Shown: positions 21,291-33,493, counted from the stretch's first letter. The stretch is DNA of 64,000 nt from Apricaphanius iberus (GCA_028564705.1 JAPXFQ010002095.1:1-64000); one strand, 5' to 3'. The notes: generated from the letters alone by a model not told the origin. A program made the numbers and translations.

Positions 21291-23571
21291 GATACATGAA
21301 CGATCCAGGTTCATGAAAAACTGCCTCTCAGGGTTCTTCAGTCCTGCGGGAGAAACAATCCCTGGTACACAGTCACATCTTAGACCTCTTGAATAGGCTG
21401 ACATTCTTTACTTTAGGGATTCTATCCTCCGCATAACGGAGCTGACAAGAATCGTCAGGAGAGTTACCACTGTTTGACCCCTCACTCCCGGTAAAACTCC
21501 ACCACTTCCATTTATTTCCTGGTTCTCGTCCTATCACTGATCTCTATTTCTGTATATACCATCATTGTAAGATATATTTTAAAACTTTTCAACTTTACTT
21601 GGCTGCATTTTTTGTTCTGGCTCTAGATTGTCCTGGAATACTACCTATTTATCATAGGGTGTTAGTGTTACTATATTATCCTAACAGGTAACTTTTTAGG
21701 TGACTTAAAATTGTATCTTTTGTTCCATGTTCCACTTCTGCCTTTTTTTATGGTGCTTTTTTATTATTTGGATCAAACTTCATTGTGATAATTGCTAGGA
21801 TTAACAAAACAAACCTCATATAATCGTGACAGAAATTTTATGAATCTTATCAAAATAGAAACTCAGGCTTAATTATGTTGGGAATAATTTTGTAATTCAA
21901 GTTTAAATGAAACAGCTTGTATTTCGTGTCTCCCAACACTGTCTAATGTTTCCTGCATTGTTCTTTCTCCCAACCGTCTCAGCGCCGCAGCTAGTCCTCC
22001 AGCAGAAGTTGGAGTTTTCCTTTTCAACGCTGGAAGACAACTGGAATAATTTCCCTAGAGTGCAGACTTGATTTTAGGCAAGAGAAAAGAGTCTCATAGT
22101 GATAAATCAGAGAGTTGGTGAAGTAGAAAAAACACTTTACTGAAGCCTGACTGCTCTGGCATATTGTCCTGATAAAGAAGGGAACCAGGGTACCTGCTGT
22201 GACTTCGTTCTTCACACATTTTCCTAAACATGTCTTTTATTTTACCTCTAAGTTTTTGAATAAACAAAACTGCTGAGTTCCTAATGACCAAAAATGGTTG
22301 CTGTGAATAAATGGAGACAGATAAAGAAGTGACTATTTTTATGCGCCACTCTCGTGTTTATGCATTGATTTATTAAAAGTGAAATTAGTGATCTATAGTT
22401 AACTGTGTTCTTGAGGGTACAAAAAATATGAGTTCAAAAGTCCCCCAATTTATTAATATATTCAAGATCTTGGAGTAATTATTTGTCCATTTAAAAGTCG
22501 TTAGAACCAAGTGCTGTCACATGGGTGTGTGTGCAGCCTCGTCTCCAACAAAATGAAAACGGTTTCCATCATATTTCCCCCGGGTTTTCATCAAGAGACA
22601 CCCCCGCTGCTCTGAACAACTAGATTTAGTCTGTTTTGCCTCAGAGGAAAAAAGAAAAGTGAAATAAGAAAGAGAGGCGCTGGAAGAAGGGTGAGTAGGG
22701 AGTCAACTGGCTAAAGCAAAGACAGGAACAGGCAGCTAAATGAGCTCCACAGGGGACAGAACAACACACCGAGATGATAGTGACATGATGAAATGAGACG
22801 TTTCAGCGCAGAGCTTACATCAGGAAGTATTGTCTGTAATGTCCGTGGTTAAAATGGCTGCGCTGCACTCTGCTCTGCCCCGACGCCTCTTCAACAAGTG
22901 AATTTAACATGCTAATCTGGCCCCTGCACATTTCCAGAATGTTCATGAGTGGCGCTTGACTGAGCAGCAACATCAGTGCATGCATGTGTGTTTAGGTTGG
23001 TCTAATGGAGCATTTAAATGAAAGGCATCTGAAGTGGCAGCAATGAGCTCCACACATGCCCAGACTGGGCTGTGTGACCTGAGAGGACATGGACGTCTTA
23101 GATCACCATTTCTTTCGTCGTCTCTGATTCGGACTGAAAGTACAGTTTGTACCTTAGTGGAGGAGCATGCAGGGAAATGAATGGCTGACCACTGTGACCG
23201 TAGGACTGGGGCCAGTCTATCCTGCAGGCTTCATGTCATTGCAGAACCTCATGGGGAAAACCATCACACAACGCAGCCCACTTTTTCATTTATTTTGTCT
23301 TGATGGAGGCAGAGCCTCTCAGTTGGAAATGATAGAAGCAGTGTGAAATCACAGATTAGATGAAAGTCCGTACAGCAGTGGGCGAGAGAAATCCCCGCTG
23401 CCAAAGGAAAGACAGAAGACGCCAACAGGCTTTTAATGTATAATACCAGCAGCTGAATAGATTATAACGCTGATGTAATGTTGCTTTGTTCATGAGTTTA
23501 GTAGCAAAGATGAAAAATAATAATGAAACCTTTGTTTTTATATCTACTGTTTTGGTGAAAATTATTAATTT
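21291..23571. other. Unassigned DNA; possible conserved non-coding region at about 22680-23150
   Basis: No gene recognised. The stretch at 22680-23150 is balanced in composition and not repeat-like, so it is a candidate for comparison across fish. The rest is AT-rich. Confidence 0.3.
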
Positions 23572-23790
23572 ATGGTGAGATCATTGATTAAAGGGGAAGT
23601 ACCTTTTTTTGCAACCTGGTCCATTTTTCTAGCCTTTATTATATTAATATACTCAACCAGACAGGTTTGGAGCCACTTGGAGTCCTTCAGGAGAAGTTTA
23701 GATCCATTGGTGATCAGCGTATATCCTTATAATGGGAGTTGTACAGGCAGTCAAAGGTCAGCCTCTAAATAAGGAATTATCTGCAACTAG
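23572..23790. repeat. Interspersed repeat, inverted partner of 25170-25235
   Basis: The block ggtcagcctctaaataagga at about 23756 is the reverse complement of the block at about 25193-25215. Flanking parts are related more weakly. Confidence 0.55.
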
Positions 23791-23794
23791 TGTT

Positions 23795-24305
23795 GAGTAG
23801 TAACAGAATAAATGTACCGGCGTTACGTATTTAGAATACTAATTATAAGTAACTGTATTCCATTACAGTTACTGTTTTTAAACATTGTATACAGAATACA
23901 GTTACTTTTGTAATACCATTGGAATACTTGTGTGTTTTGAAATTGACATAAGTTTTGGGAAATGTGTGTCTGTTGTGTAGACTATCCCATAATACCCCTA
24001 AAGAATATGCCACCGTAACCATAGAGATCCTATGGCCGAAACACTCCTGACCTGCAAGCAACAACATTAGCGTGGGTTGCCAGGTATGGAGCTCGGGGGG
24101 GGTTGGAGCCACAACTGCAGCAAAATAAACCTACTAGCAGTGAAGGAAATGATGCGTTCAATGGCGCTCTCACAGGTTGTTTTTTTTCAATTGATACTAG
24201 TTTTCTTTCGAGCATTCCTGACAAAAGCCAAACTAAAGCCATGGTGGTTAAAACGGGGGGGAGAGATCAAATCTGGCATCACTAGTCAAAGAGTCGTAGC
24301 GCTTA
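23795..24305. repeat. Fish-type interspersed repeat (gttgagtagtaac start), unclassified
   Basis: The left part (ccggcgttacgtatttagaa, then aagtaactgtattccattac) has the look of a repeat widespread in fish genomes. The inner edges ctagtgttgag and ctagtgatgcc may be short terminal repeats. Open frames inside have no domain that I recognise. Confidence 0.4.
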
Positions 24306-24324
24306 TGCATCTGGTGTCAAACTG

Positions 24325-24720
24325 TAACTGTACGTACACACCAAAAGCGAAGTAAGCGAGCGGCGAGTCAGGTGTACATGTTATGTCAATGGAGGAGCGC
24401 GATGACGCGCCAGGGGGTCCCGCTTCAAGTCAGAAGCAGATTTGCGTCGCGAAAACGCTTTTCTGCCTGGAGGATTTGTGCAAATGATGTGTTTGCGGCG
24501 CGGGGAAAATTCTGCTCAAGTTGAAAAAGTCTGAACTCCAGCTTCAATTCGCGCCGCGTCAACCAATCAGGGGACAGAGTTTCAGTGATTCTGACTGTCA
24601 TGGAGTCACAGCCTCAGCAGGACATGGAGGAAATACTGATAAACATCGTGGCTAATCACCCCAAGCTACATGACACAAGCAGTTTTCTATAGAGAGACAG
24701 GAATAAAAAAAATATATATA
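24325..24720 (+). mobile_element. PIF/Harbinger fragment with MADF-gene remnant
   Basis: A left end resembling Harbinger termini (TGTACGTACACACCAAAAGC) is followed by GC-rich DNA and then by a MADF-type reading frame at 24600. The right end is not seen. Confidence 0.55.
24600..24712 (+). pseudogene. MADF-domain protein fragment (Harbinger accessory DNA-binding protein)
   Basis: From the ATG at 24600 the frame reads MESQPQQDMEEILINIVANH, then PKLHDTSSFL and a stop. Two bases on, the residues YR and DRNKK appear in another frame. The pattern of an acidic start, an I/L-rich helix, H-P-x-L-x-D and then Y-R-D-R-N-K-K is that of MADF domains, which act as DNA-binding partners of Harbinger transposases. 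A 2-nt insertion (extra GA in tatagagagacagg) disrupts the motif, and nothing further of the gene is seen. Confidence 0.6.
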
Positions 24721-25240
24721 TTAATAGGTTAAACTATTTTCAGACAGGAATGCTCTTAAGAGGTTTGTTGGTGGCTCTTAAAAGAGCTGTTGCTGTAAAA
24801 GCATCTCTCGGCCTAGAAGTGAGCCTTGAAACGGCCTCCTCAACTGGTTTCCTTACAATGTAAATGATGTCGAAGCTGAACTTAGTCCACTTGGTCATTT
24901 CATTGGTGCAATTTGAAAACACGCAAACAGGAACCATGTGGATGTTTGCAGCAGCAGGTTCTGTCTAATCATCTGCTGTAAAGCACAGAGTCCTGCACAG
25001 ACAATGGCTGGAGTGGTGAATGACAGTGACGTGATGGAATTTGCGTGTTACAGTAGCTGGATTAACAGCCTGCAAAACACCCCGGAAGACTAGAACTAAT
25101 CACCTCTGAGACGCTCTGAACTCCCAGAGGAATAGAGCTAGTGATTGATAACCAAACATTGTTGAAATGAAGTAGTTTAGTGGTAGATAATTCCTTATTT
25201 AGAGGCTGACCTTTGGCTGCCCCATTAACTCCCATTACAT
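24721..25240. other. Unassigned DNA including an inverted-repeat partner at 25170-25235
   Basis: No gene recognised. A 16-nt histone-type stem-loop look-alike lies at 24773-24788 (minus strand). The end of the block is the inverted partner of 23572-23790. Confidence 0.35.
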
Positions 25241-25241
25241 C

Positions 25242-26512
25242 CCAGATAGCAGACAGGCATTGATTCAACATCAGTTTGCACCCAAAAATAATATTGAAAC
25301 AATGTTGATTAATTAACTATAGACCAAAGGAATTACAATTTTATATCAATTAACTTGAATATGGAAACAATGCTGAAATCGTAACATAACTACGGATCAA
25401 TGCGTTTTCACTTATATTTCAATAATACCAGAGTAATTAATCCTGGTGTTTTCTACAGCAGGATGTCCTGGATAACATGAAGTCATTTTTTATGAAGTAA
25501 AACTAGTTAACATGCTTAAGAAACAGAAAAAAAAAAAATCATGTTATTTCATGTTATCTTTTATTCACGATTTCACGTCCAACTCCTCGTGGCGCATAAC
25601 GGAGCCAATTTGGTCTTGCTGACCAAATAAGGCAAAGTCATTCATGGCGGTGCCTGGCTGCTCCATGAAGACATCTGAAACATATAGCAAAAAAACACTT
25701 TATGTTATGAGAAATTACATTGATGTAGGTAATTATTAGAGTATTTTAACCTAGCCTGTATATATTTTTCTTCATTATGTTGGAGTTTGAGAAATAAATG
25801 CACTGAAAGAGTTTTCAGAGGTTTTCAGCTGAACATTATGGAGGATTTGGGACACAAAGCTTGTTGTAGTAAATTAATCGGACCTTTTAATGTTAAAAGA
25901 TTGTTCATGAACAAATGGCTTGATGTTCAGTTGGATATTTTATTTTATTTATACGTGGTTTGACAAAAGTGTTGACTGTATGAATTAAGCCGTGAACAAA
26001 GCATTGATAGCTAACTGATTACACTAGACCTGGTGTGTTTAACAGGTTGCCAGCATTATTATACAAGTCAATATAGTGCCTGAATTAAGCTACGACAGTC
26101 CTGAGTCTATGTAACATCCATATAAAACATACATTTCACTGTGTAGTGCACTTTAGCATTAGAAGATTAAAATGAAGTGCTTACCAGAAATGTATTCCTA
26201 ATGAGATGCGGCTCTGTACGCTGAGCGATCTGCGCCACACGATTGTCTCCTGGTCAACTAAAAATCCATAAATTTGTGATCATTTTTCCAACTATAAATT
26301 TCCCTGTCAGTACAAAATCAATGACTTTTCATTCATCGCCCAGTAAACCAAATATCAATCATGGGGAGAACTATATTTCAACATTGTTTCAATATCATCA
26401 GTTTGGCAAAAGTGATTCAACATCTATTTAGCATCAAGAGTTCAATGTCAACCATTCTGATGATTCTGATGAAAAAAAATCAATATCTATTCAATGTCAG
26501 GTTGCTGTCTGG
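25242..26512. mobile_element. TIR DNA element, 1.27 kb, superfamily unknown
   Basis: The left end CCCAGATAGCAGACAGGCAT and the inverted right end CCAGACAGCAACCTGACATT are similar. A subterminal block atattgaaacaatgttga appears at similar depth from both ends in opposite orientation. No transposase frame is seen and no clear target duplication could be defined. Confidence 0.6.
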
Positions 26513-27589
26513 ATATGGATATACTAAGGCTGGACGACATAGAAAAAAGCATATCGCTAAAAAAATAGTCATATTGATCGATCAGGTATCGGAGGTGACG
26601 GTGCAGAGGCTGACCAGGAGGAGATCCAAGGTAGAATGTAAGTGGTTTCCAGGGAACTTTCCGACGGAGCGGAGACATAAGGAGGAAACCCAGGAGGACG
26701 AAGGAGAATGGATCTGAACCTGAGAGGAAATCCAAGTTAGTGAAAGTCCACAAAGCAGGAAACTTAATGATTAACTCCTAGAGCTAAGTTGGCCGAGTTA
26801 CCACACTTGCAGCAAAGACAATCTGGCATCAGCTTGCAGTCTCCGTCCCTCTTTTGAAGCTAGATCTTGATGAGCCACAACTAGCTGCACCTGCCGCCAA
26901 AGAGCCACGCCCCTACAGAGAAGGTGAGGACAACAACACACAGCAGAAAAAACACAGAGCAGAATCCTAACATAGATTATTAACAGCTAACAGGGTTAGG
27001 AGGGCTGTTGAGAAAGCTCCAGGTTTGAATTTGAAACAGCTATTAAGTTAAATCATCATTGTTAAATATTTACTAGAGAAAATATAGAAAATAGCTGGTT
27101 TAATAATGAAGAATCTCATGTTGAAGCAATTAACAATCCAAATCTTCATTTGTCACTAGAGTCAATTATTGTTGTTATCAACGGTCCTCAGACGCCTCCA
27201 TCCTGAGACGGCTTCATTTAATGGATCCATGGATTAATCATGTCGTTCATTTGTTAGCCAATTTGCATGTAATTGTTTAATGGCCAGCATTTGTTTCAAG
27301 ACCATTCTGAAGGAATACGCTGAAAAGATGGAGCAAAAACAGAAAATCATTTCACTTTGATCATTTATGCCTCCTCAGAGCCTCTCAGAGAAATTCTTCC
27401 CAGGAAAAAGAAAGCCTCCAGTTTACTTTTTAGGAAATAGTAGAAGATTATTCATTATATTAAAAGTCTTTTTTTGTTGAAAAACCGTGTAATACTTGTT
27501 CTTTCAGAAATACAACTTCTCAGTCTGTGTTGCATATTCACGTCAGCTTTTCCTCCGACTTCCATTGGCTGCATTAGCCACAAAAAGGA
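26513..27589. other. Unassigned DNA; possible conserved non-coding element at about 27130-27330
   Basis: The 26520-26600 part (gacgacatagaaaaaagc, then gatcgatcag) looks like the tail of a common fish repeat. 27130-27330 contains an octamer ATTTGCAT (27261-27268) with homeodomain-type TAATCA and TAATTG words nearby, so it is a candidate enhancer. No coding evidence. Confidence 0.3.
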
Positions 27590-27930
27590 AAAAGACGGAA
27601 AAACGAGAAAGTCCGAAAAAAAACTGTCTCTTCTGCGTCACAGAGAAAATTAGAAATCATGGCCTGAATCTAATCATTAGCACCTGTGCTAGTAAAAGCT
27701 AACTGTTAGCAGCACAACAACATAGTGGAAGAGGTTCAGGCTCGTGTTATTTGTAGAGAGAATATTTCACTGTCGCACTTTTTTAACCAAAAAAGAGGAA
27801 CTGAGGAAGAAACTGGGAATTTGTTTTGGAACTTCACCAGTGAAGTAAGTTGAGGTAGTAATTTGCTTGAAGGCAGCATAACAGTCGTGTTACTGTTAGC
27901 CAATCAGAGTTGAGACATTTATCTATCATG
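27590..27930 (+). repeat. Interspersed repeat family member (inverted copy at 37700-38115)
   Basis: Blocks such as actgtctcttctgcgtcaca, aaagctaactgtt and aagtaagttgaggtagta recur in reverse complement between 38115 and 37700. The family is not recognised. Confidence 0.6.
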
Positions 27931-27974
27931 AATATTAATGAGTTGGACTCTGAATCGTTTATTTCCGGGCGGGC

Positions 27975-28190
27975 TTCCATTGGGTATAATCGTGTTACTT
28001 CACCCAGTTCAGGCTGAAACACAGAAACGCAGCGACCAAATGCTCAGCATATACTGCGAGTGTTTAGATTCCTCTAGCGACTCTTTCACAAAAAAACGAT
28101 TAGTGACTTTTTATAGTGTTATTGTAGACCTTTGGAAACATTCATTTTGGACTACCTCTGTCTCGGTCCAAAGCGTGCCGAAGCGACCCA
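27975..28190 (+). repeat. Left arm of a 210-bp inverted repeat pair
   Basis: Very similar to the reverse complement of 30145-30350 (shared blocks tataatcgtgttacttcacc, gtgtttagattcctctagcg, attcattttggactacctct). The arms are about 2 kb apart. Confidence 0.8.
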
Positions 28191-28239
28191 ACATGCCCAC
28201 CTATGGACTGATTGGTCCAATAATGTGATATCTCTCTCA

Positions 28240-29690
28240 CTCCTACTTATCAGGGGTAGCCGCTGATTGGCCTGGTGTTGAAATGTTCTTCATATCATTT
28301 GAAATATGCAAAGTCTCAGAGAATGTTTTATTTTTCTTTGATTCAAGAAGCTCCATATTTTAACAATATGTGCTTTTTAAACTGTTTTATACGGTTTAGC
28401 AAGGGTTGTGGTTTTGATAAAGCTGAAACCGAAAGGTGACAGGGAAAATGTACACGGATTGATTGGGACATTGGAAAACTGTGAGTGGTGGCAGATTTCT
28501 GTCAGGGCGCCAAGAGGAATGGAGCTGCAATTGGGGCTTGTATCTCCTTCCACACGCAGGCTTCCATTCGGTAGCAGTAGCAGGTGGAGTTGGTGTGTGA
28601 CAGGATGGAGAAGCCGCAGCGAGCCCGCAGTGTATTAAAGCAGAGAAGTAATCCTTTTGCTGGAATGCTGCAGAGTCAGCGGAGATACCAGACGTGGCTA
28701 CGCAAAGAACGAAATGGACAGATGTTAAACAGTCATCAATCAATTTTCCTGGGATTTGGGGTGTTATCGTGTGTCTCAGGTGGTTAGAAAAAAAACATCC
28801 ATGCTGTTTTGAGTGAGATCCGGTTTTCTGAATTCATCCTGCATTTAGTCTCTGAGTGAGCTATTCAAAATCTGTCCGGCTTTCTACGTCACAAGCCAGA
28901 ATATTGGAATATCCACACCTCCTCAGAGCGCTGTCTCCACCTAATCATAGCGCTGTACCACCCACCAGGTACAGCAGTAAACAGAAATTACCGATTGGAA
29001 AGCTCTGGTTCAGATTAGGAAACATGTTGAAGCTCCACGCTAAATGCTCCGTTTTTGGCCGGTCAAAAAAGCTCAAAACACTTCATCAGGTCAAAGTCGA
29101 AGAGGACAGAAGAGCGGCATGGGGTGGATTTATTTTTTAAGGTAAGATGATGGCGGTAAGGGCAGGGAAGACTGAGGATTTGTCACCGGACAGGGCTACT
29201 CTATTTCTAGGTGGAAGACGGCAGACGAGCCGCCGATTTGAGCTACTCCAACCCATGGAAGACTGAGGATATGCAGCCGAACGGAGCTCAAAGAGCGGGG
29301 TCTCCATGGTGCTAGAGAGCTGGAGTCAGCAAGATCGAGCTGGAAGGCTTTAGATTATCAGGAAGAGATTGAAGTGCCAGGTAAACAGTTAGATACGTTC
29401 TTTTAACTTAAACTCATTTTTTCAATAACCATTTAGAAGTATCTTGCTTAATTCTCTGAGTCTCAGGTTCTTCAGGAAACCCCTCCACAGGAGCAGATTC
29501 TGGTTTAAACATGTATGGTTGAACTACTGCAGCAGCCATGTCTGTAACTTTCACACATAATAGTAACAGTCAATGTAATAATTATGGCTTTGTTATCTCA
29601 TAATTATGAGTTATGTATTTTTTATATTTTTTTCAGAGTGGCGGGAATGGGCTTCTATAACTATAGGTGAGATGTTTAATGTGGAATGGG
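28240..29690. other. Unassigned DNA inside the inverted-repeat pair
   Basis: Moderately GC-rich with several 75-115-codon frames on both strands (for example 28743-28396, minus) that have no recognisable domain. It could be the interior of a large unclassified DNA element bounded by the 27975/30350 arms. Confidence 0.3.
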
Positions 29691-29770
29691 GAGCCTAAGC
29701 CCCTCCCCTTCCTGTAGGAAGCCTAAGCCCCTCCCCTTCCTGTAGGAAGCCTAAGCTCCTCCCCTTTCGG
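29691..29770. repeat. 29-bp tandem repeat, about 2.7 copies
   Basis: The unit starts agcctaagcccctccccttc and is repeated head to tail with one change (gcccc to gctcc) in the last copy. Confidence 0.9.
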
Positions 29771-30060
29771 CTAGCCCGTGGGTCCCCAAACCGAAAAAAT
29801 AATGAATGGAAGTCAATGAAGCGATAAAAGTTATTTTCTGGTCCGCTTTGTTTTACGCCCTGAATCACACATATGTTGTACTTCAATTTAAATGATAACT
29901 AATGGTTTACATTTAGACTGTGTTTGTCCAGGGATTTGGGATTTATTTGATTGTAAACATTTGCATTTAAAATGCCTACAAATCAGAAGTCGGAAGTCGA
30001 ATATATGACGCCATTTGGCTAACAGGAGCTGGCACTAGCTATAGCACGTAAAACACTCAC
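29771..30060. other. Unassigned DNA
   Basis: No feature recognised. It lies inside the larger inverted-repeat pair. Confidence 0.25.
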
Positions 30061-30104
30061 CTAGAGCTTGTAGAGCTTTTCCTCCATGGTGGCTGTCACT
30101 CCAC

Positions 30105-30355
30105 CGAACTGGGTGAAGTAACACGATTATACCGAAAGGAAGCCCGCGTGTCGCTTCAGCACGCTTTGGACCGAGACAGAGGTAGTCCAAAATGAATGTT
30201 TCCAAATGTCTACAATAACACTATAAAAAGTCACTAGTCGTTTTTTTGTGATAGAGTCGCTAGAGGAATCTAAACACTCGCAGTATATGCTGAGCATATG
30301 GTCGCTGCGTTCCCGTGGTTCAGCCTGAACTGGGTGAAGTAACACGATTATACGA
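30105..30355 (-). repeat. Right arm of the 210-bp inverted repeat pair
   Basis: Mirror copy of 27975-28190. In addition tgggtgaagtaacacgatta occurs twice in direct orientation at the two ends of this arm (about 30109 and 30340). Confidence 0.8.
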
Positions 30356-31712
30356 ACATAGTTACCGGGTAGTGACTACAGCCACTATTTAGCGTTGAAA
30401 TAACATTGCTTCATCTGTCGCGGTGGCATCCCACACTTAAAAAAAAAACGGTGAAAAAGTTTATTGCATAGACATTTTTTTTCATCGCACGTGCGACTGT
30501 ACAGCCCTGATATGTAAAGATTTTTATATATGAAGAACTAATTCACCATAAAATCATGTCTTCTATCTGCATTGCAAAATAGATGTAAAAAAAAATCAAA
30601 TCAATCAGTTCAATCCTTTCATAAAATATAAATATGTTAATTTGTCTGCAGAGCAACTGGTAACGGAACAGAAGAGGCACCGCCAACCCCAGTGTCTCTC
30701 TTGAATGATAAAGTTATTTATATCAGCTTTTGTTTTCTCAGTTAACAAAATGGTGTAAAAGGCAATGTAATAACAAAAAACATGAAATCAAGAGCAACAG
30801 CGTTAAAGATGGCTAATAGCAACAGCTAACGCTAACGTAAGTTGGAAACCATTTAAGACTTAGTTAAGAAAACAAATGCTGAAGAAATTTGCAGTTTGTG
30901 CGATCATTGTCTTCTTGCTCGACGCATAAAGCCTGTGACCACTGACGTCATCGGATGACACTTTTCTTACAGCATACAATTCATATTCACTCGTAACCAT
31001 AAAATTTCACTTCATATTCATTAACTTTCACTTTATACTCGTAACTGATTAAGGTTGTAGTTTTTTTTATACCTACTCTCACAGGGAAAAGTTTACAAAA
31101 GCAGAGTTTGGGGTACAACTCTATAGTTCTACAAGTTCTACGCCTGATACATCAAACCCAAGTTTCTGAACTGAAAAAGCCAGCTGCCTTCATCAAAATT
31201 CTGCAAATCTTCACCAGCGTGTTCTCCGCTTTATGTTCTCACACCCAGCAGAATGCAGCTACAGTCTGCACTGACTGCCAAACATTTTCACCGATAGACG
31301 AACATCACAGAACAACATCAGCAGTTAAAGTGTGGATGGAAAACAGCTCCTAATTCAGGTTTTTACTTGAGGATCCTCATTAAATATTATACCTTCTGTA
31401 AGAACTGCAATGTTTCATCATCTGATCCATGATTATATCATGTTTACATGTTTGATACTTTCTAAGAGGCAGGACGTCATGGCTGCCCGACAAACCGCTG
31501 CGAAACTAACGCCTGTAAAGTATCTGTAGCTTTAAAATATCTCTCTCTGATTTGGCCTGAAGCTGTGCTAGTTTGATAGTTTTACAATGTTTTTGCTGTT
31601 GCTGGCATCTAAAAAATATTTACTCTCTGATAGAATCATTTTCCAGTCTAAATGTGATGGATCTCACAGTGTGACGTGAAATAATTAGCAAAGTCCTCCA
31701 TAAAAACTGTGT
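30356..31712. other. Unassigned AT-rich DNA
   Basis: No gene recognised; the 81-codon frame at 31108-31353 shows no domain. Confidence 0.3.
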
Positions 31713-31713
31713 C

Positions 31714-31797
<84 letters not shown>
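31713..31797. repeat. (GATA)n microsatellite
   Basis: About 21 perfect units, directly abutting an L2 fragment. Confidence 0.97.
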
Positions 31798-32062
31798 GAC
31801 TTTGGAGCTGCTGAAACACTGAGCTTCTTTAAATCAAAACTTAAAACTAATCTGTTTAGAGCCGCCTTTAAGTAAACTTTTATTATAGTTAATTTTTGTT
31901 TTTTTACTGTCTTTAATTTATCCTTCTTTATTCTTAATCAGTGTTTTTACTTTACATGCTTTAATCATATGTTTTTTGTTTGTTTCTTTATCACAGAATC
32001 AAGTAAAGCACCTTGAATCCCCTTGTTGTTTAAAGTCTGCAATAGAAATAAAATAGCCTTAC
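31798..32062 (+). mobile_element. L2-like LINE 3' end
   Basis: Starts with the last codons of an L2 ORF (gctgctgaaacactgagcttctt, in which SFKSKLKTNLF-like residues can be read) and ends with the usual tail, aaagcaccttgaatcccc followed by aatagaaataaaatag. It is 5'-truncated. Confidence 0.75.
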
Positions 32063-33000
32063 CTTCATTCCACAGATGGTCTCAGGTTTTACTGTGATCC
32101 TCGGTAGAACTGATGGTGGATCTATGATGGAGAGCCGGTCAGTTCCAACACCAACAAAGTAACGCTCCACCATGACACTTCCTCTTCCAAGGAAAGTTAT
32201 TATAGAACAGAGGTGCCCACATTCATTTATTTCAGGGTGAGTGGAGCTTTTCAGGACTCAACTTGACAAATTTATCAGATTCGATTTATGATTGGAAATA
32301 ACCTTTAAGCAGGTACTAAAGATACATTTGAGTAATCCCATATTTCTGAAATTAGACGTGTTTTCATTAACTATAAGCATCATTATATTATCATTATTTA
32401 TATATATAAAACATAAAAGGTCTGTTTGTGTCTTTGTAACCCGGTGAAGAATATGTATGAGGGCGCTGGATGTTTCTTTGCATTATGCATGGTGGTTGGA
32501 TTGAGAAAGCACGCCTGCTCCGTTCTCCCATGATTGCATCTACTTCTCTGATCAGATAGAATATATGAAACAGATACAGCAGCTTCAGTCATTATGCAGA
32601 TAGCTACACTGCATCATAGAAAGTAACTCATGCTAGATCGACTGCTTTACTGAACAATCCAGCATATTTATCTCACTCAGCAGACGTTTAATATACTCTC
32701 CACCTTCCAGATCTTTCATAGACACACATTCTCTGATGTTACTATAGGAGAAATTAGTTTGACATGAGAGGGATTTTACATTATTTAGGATTTGGGGGAG
32801 AAAACATATTAAGAGTGATACATCCCTGTGGTCATTTACTGTAATTTCATGTATATTAAAAGTTATGGCCAGCCAAGGTGTTGAGGGGATCCGTTTCGGT
32901 TACCTTTATGTATGGAGTGTACTTGTCCGGTTCAGAGCATCTGAAGAACGTTGGTCTGTTCAGGAGTTCCATTTATCTTCATGAATAAGTCTGCAATCAG
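32063..33000. other. Unassigned AT-rich DNA
   Basis: No feature recognised. Confidence 0.3.
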
Positions 33001-33277
33001 ATGTCCAGGGGCCTGTACTGTACCATGAAGCCGGATTAGGTAGCTAGCCAGCTATGTTTCAGCTAAGTTCCCACCAACCCTGAGTTTTAGGTACTATGAA
33101 AGTAGCTCGGCTTTGATCGGTGTTCGTTGCCGTGGTATCTTACGCTGCACGGCTAACCTGCTCCGGGGCAGGTTATGTTCTGGATTCGAGATCTCAGACT
33201 GAAGTTTAACCAATCAGCTGTGAGCAAAGAAACATATAGGTGACGTAACTAATTCCCAGCGTCTGTTCTCTGTTGCA

Positions 33278-33475
33278 ATGGTTTCACCTTTTCTCCCAGA
33301 TCCTGTGGACATCTCCGCACAAATTGCTAAACGAGCATTTCGTAGAGAACGAGTTTTTAGGGACAGACAAAATCCATTTGACTTTCTTGATGCTTACTTG
33401 TATGAAAGATACAGATTTTCCGCGGAAGGAATGTCTTATCTTTGTGAACTTCTTGAGCATGTGAACATAATGTGA
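33278..33475 (+). pseudogene. HARBI1-like transposase, N-terminal 65 codons
   Basis: The frame begins MVSPFLPDPVDISAQIAKRA and continues FRRERVFRDRQNPFDFLDAY and LYERYRFSAEGMSYLCELLE. The D-P-V-D, RRERVFRDRQ-P and Y-L-Y-E-R-Y-R-F-S blocks are the signature start of fish PIF/Harbinger transposases. It stops at 33475 before any catalytic residue. The ATG is set by the family start. Confidence 0.85.
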
Positions 33476-33493
33476 CTCGTTGAAGCCATGCCC

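Noticed and set aside
28396..28743. 115-codon minus-strand frame as a host exon
   Set aside because: No recognisable domain, no convincing splice sites, and an overlapping frame on the opposite strand of similar length.
31713..31797. CRISPR-like array
   Set aside because: Simple GATA microsatellite with no spacers; the genome is clearly eukaryotic.
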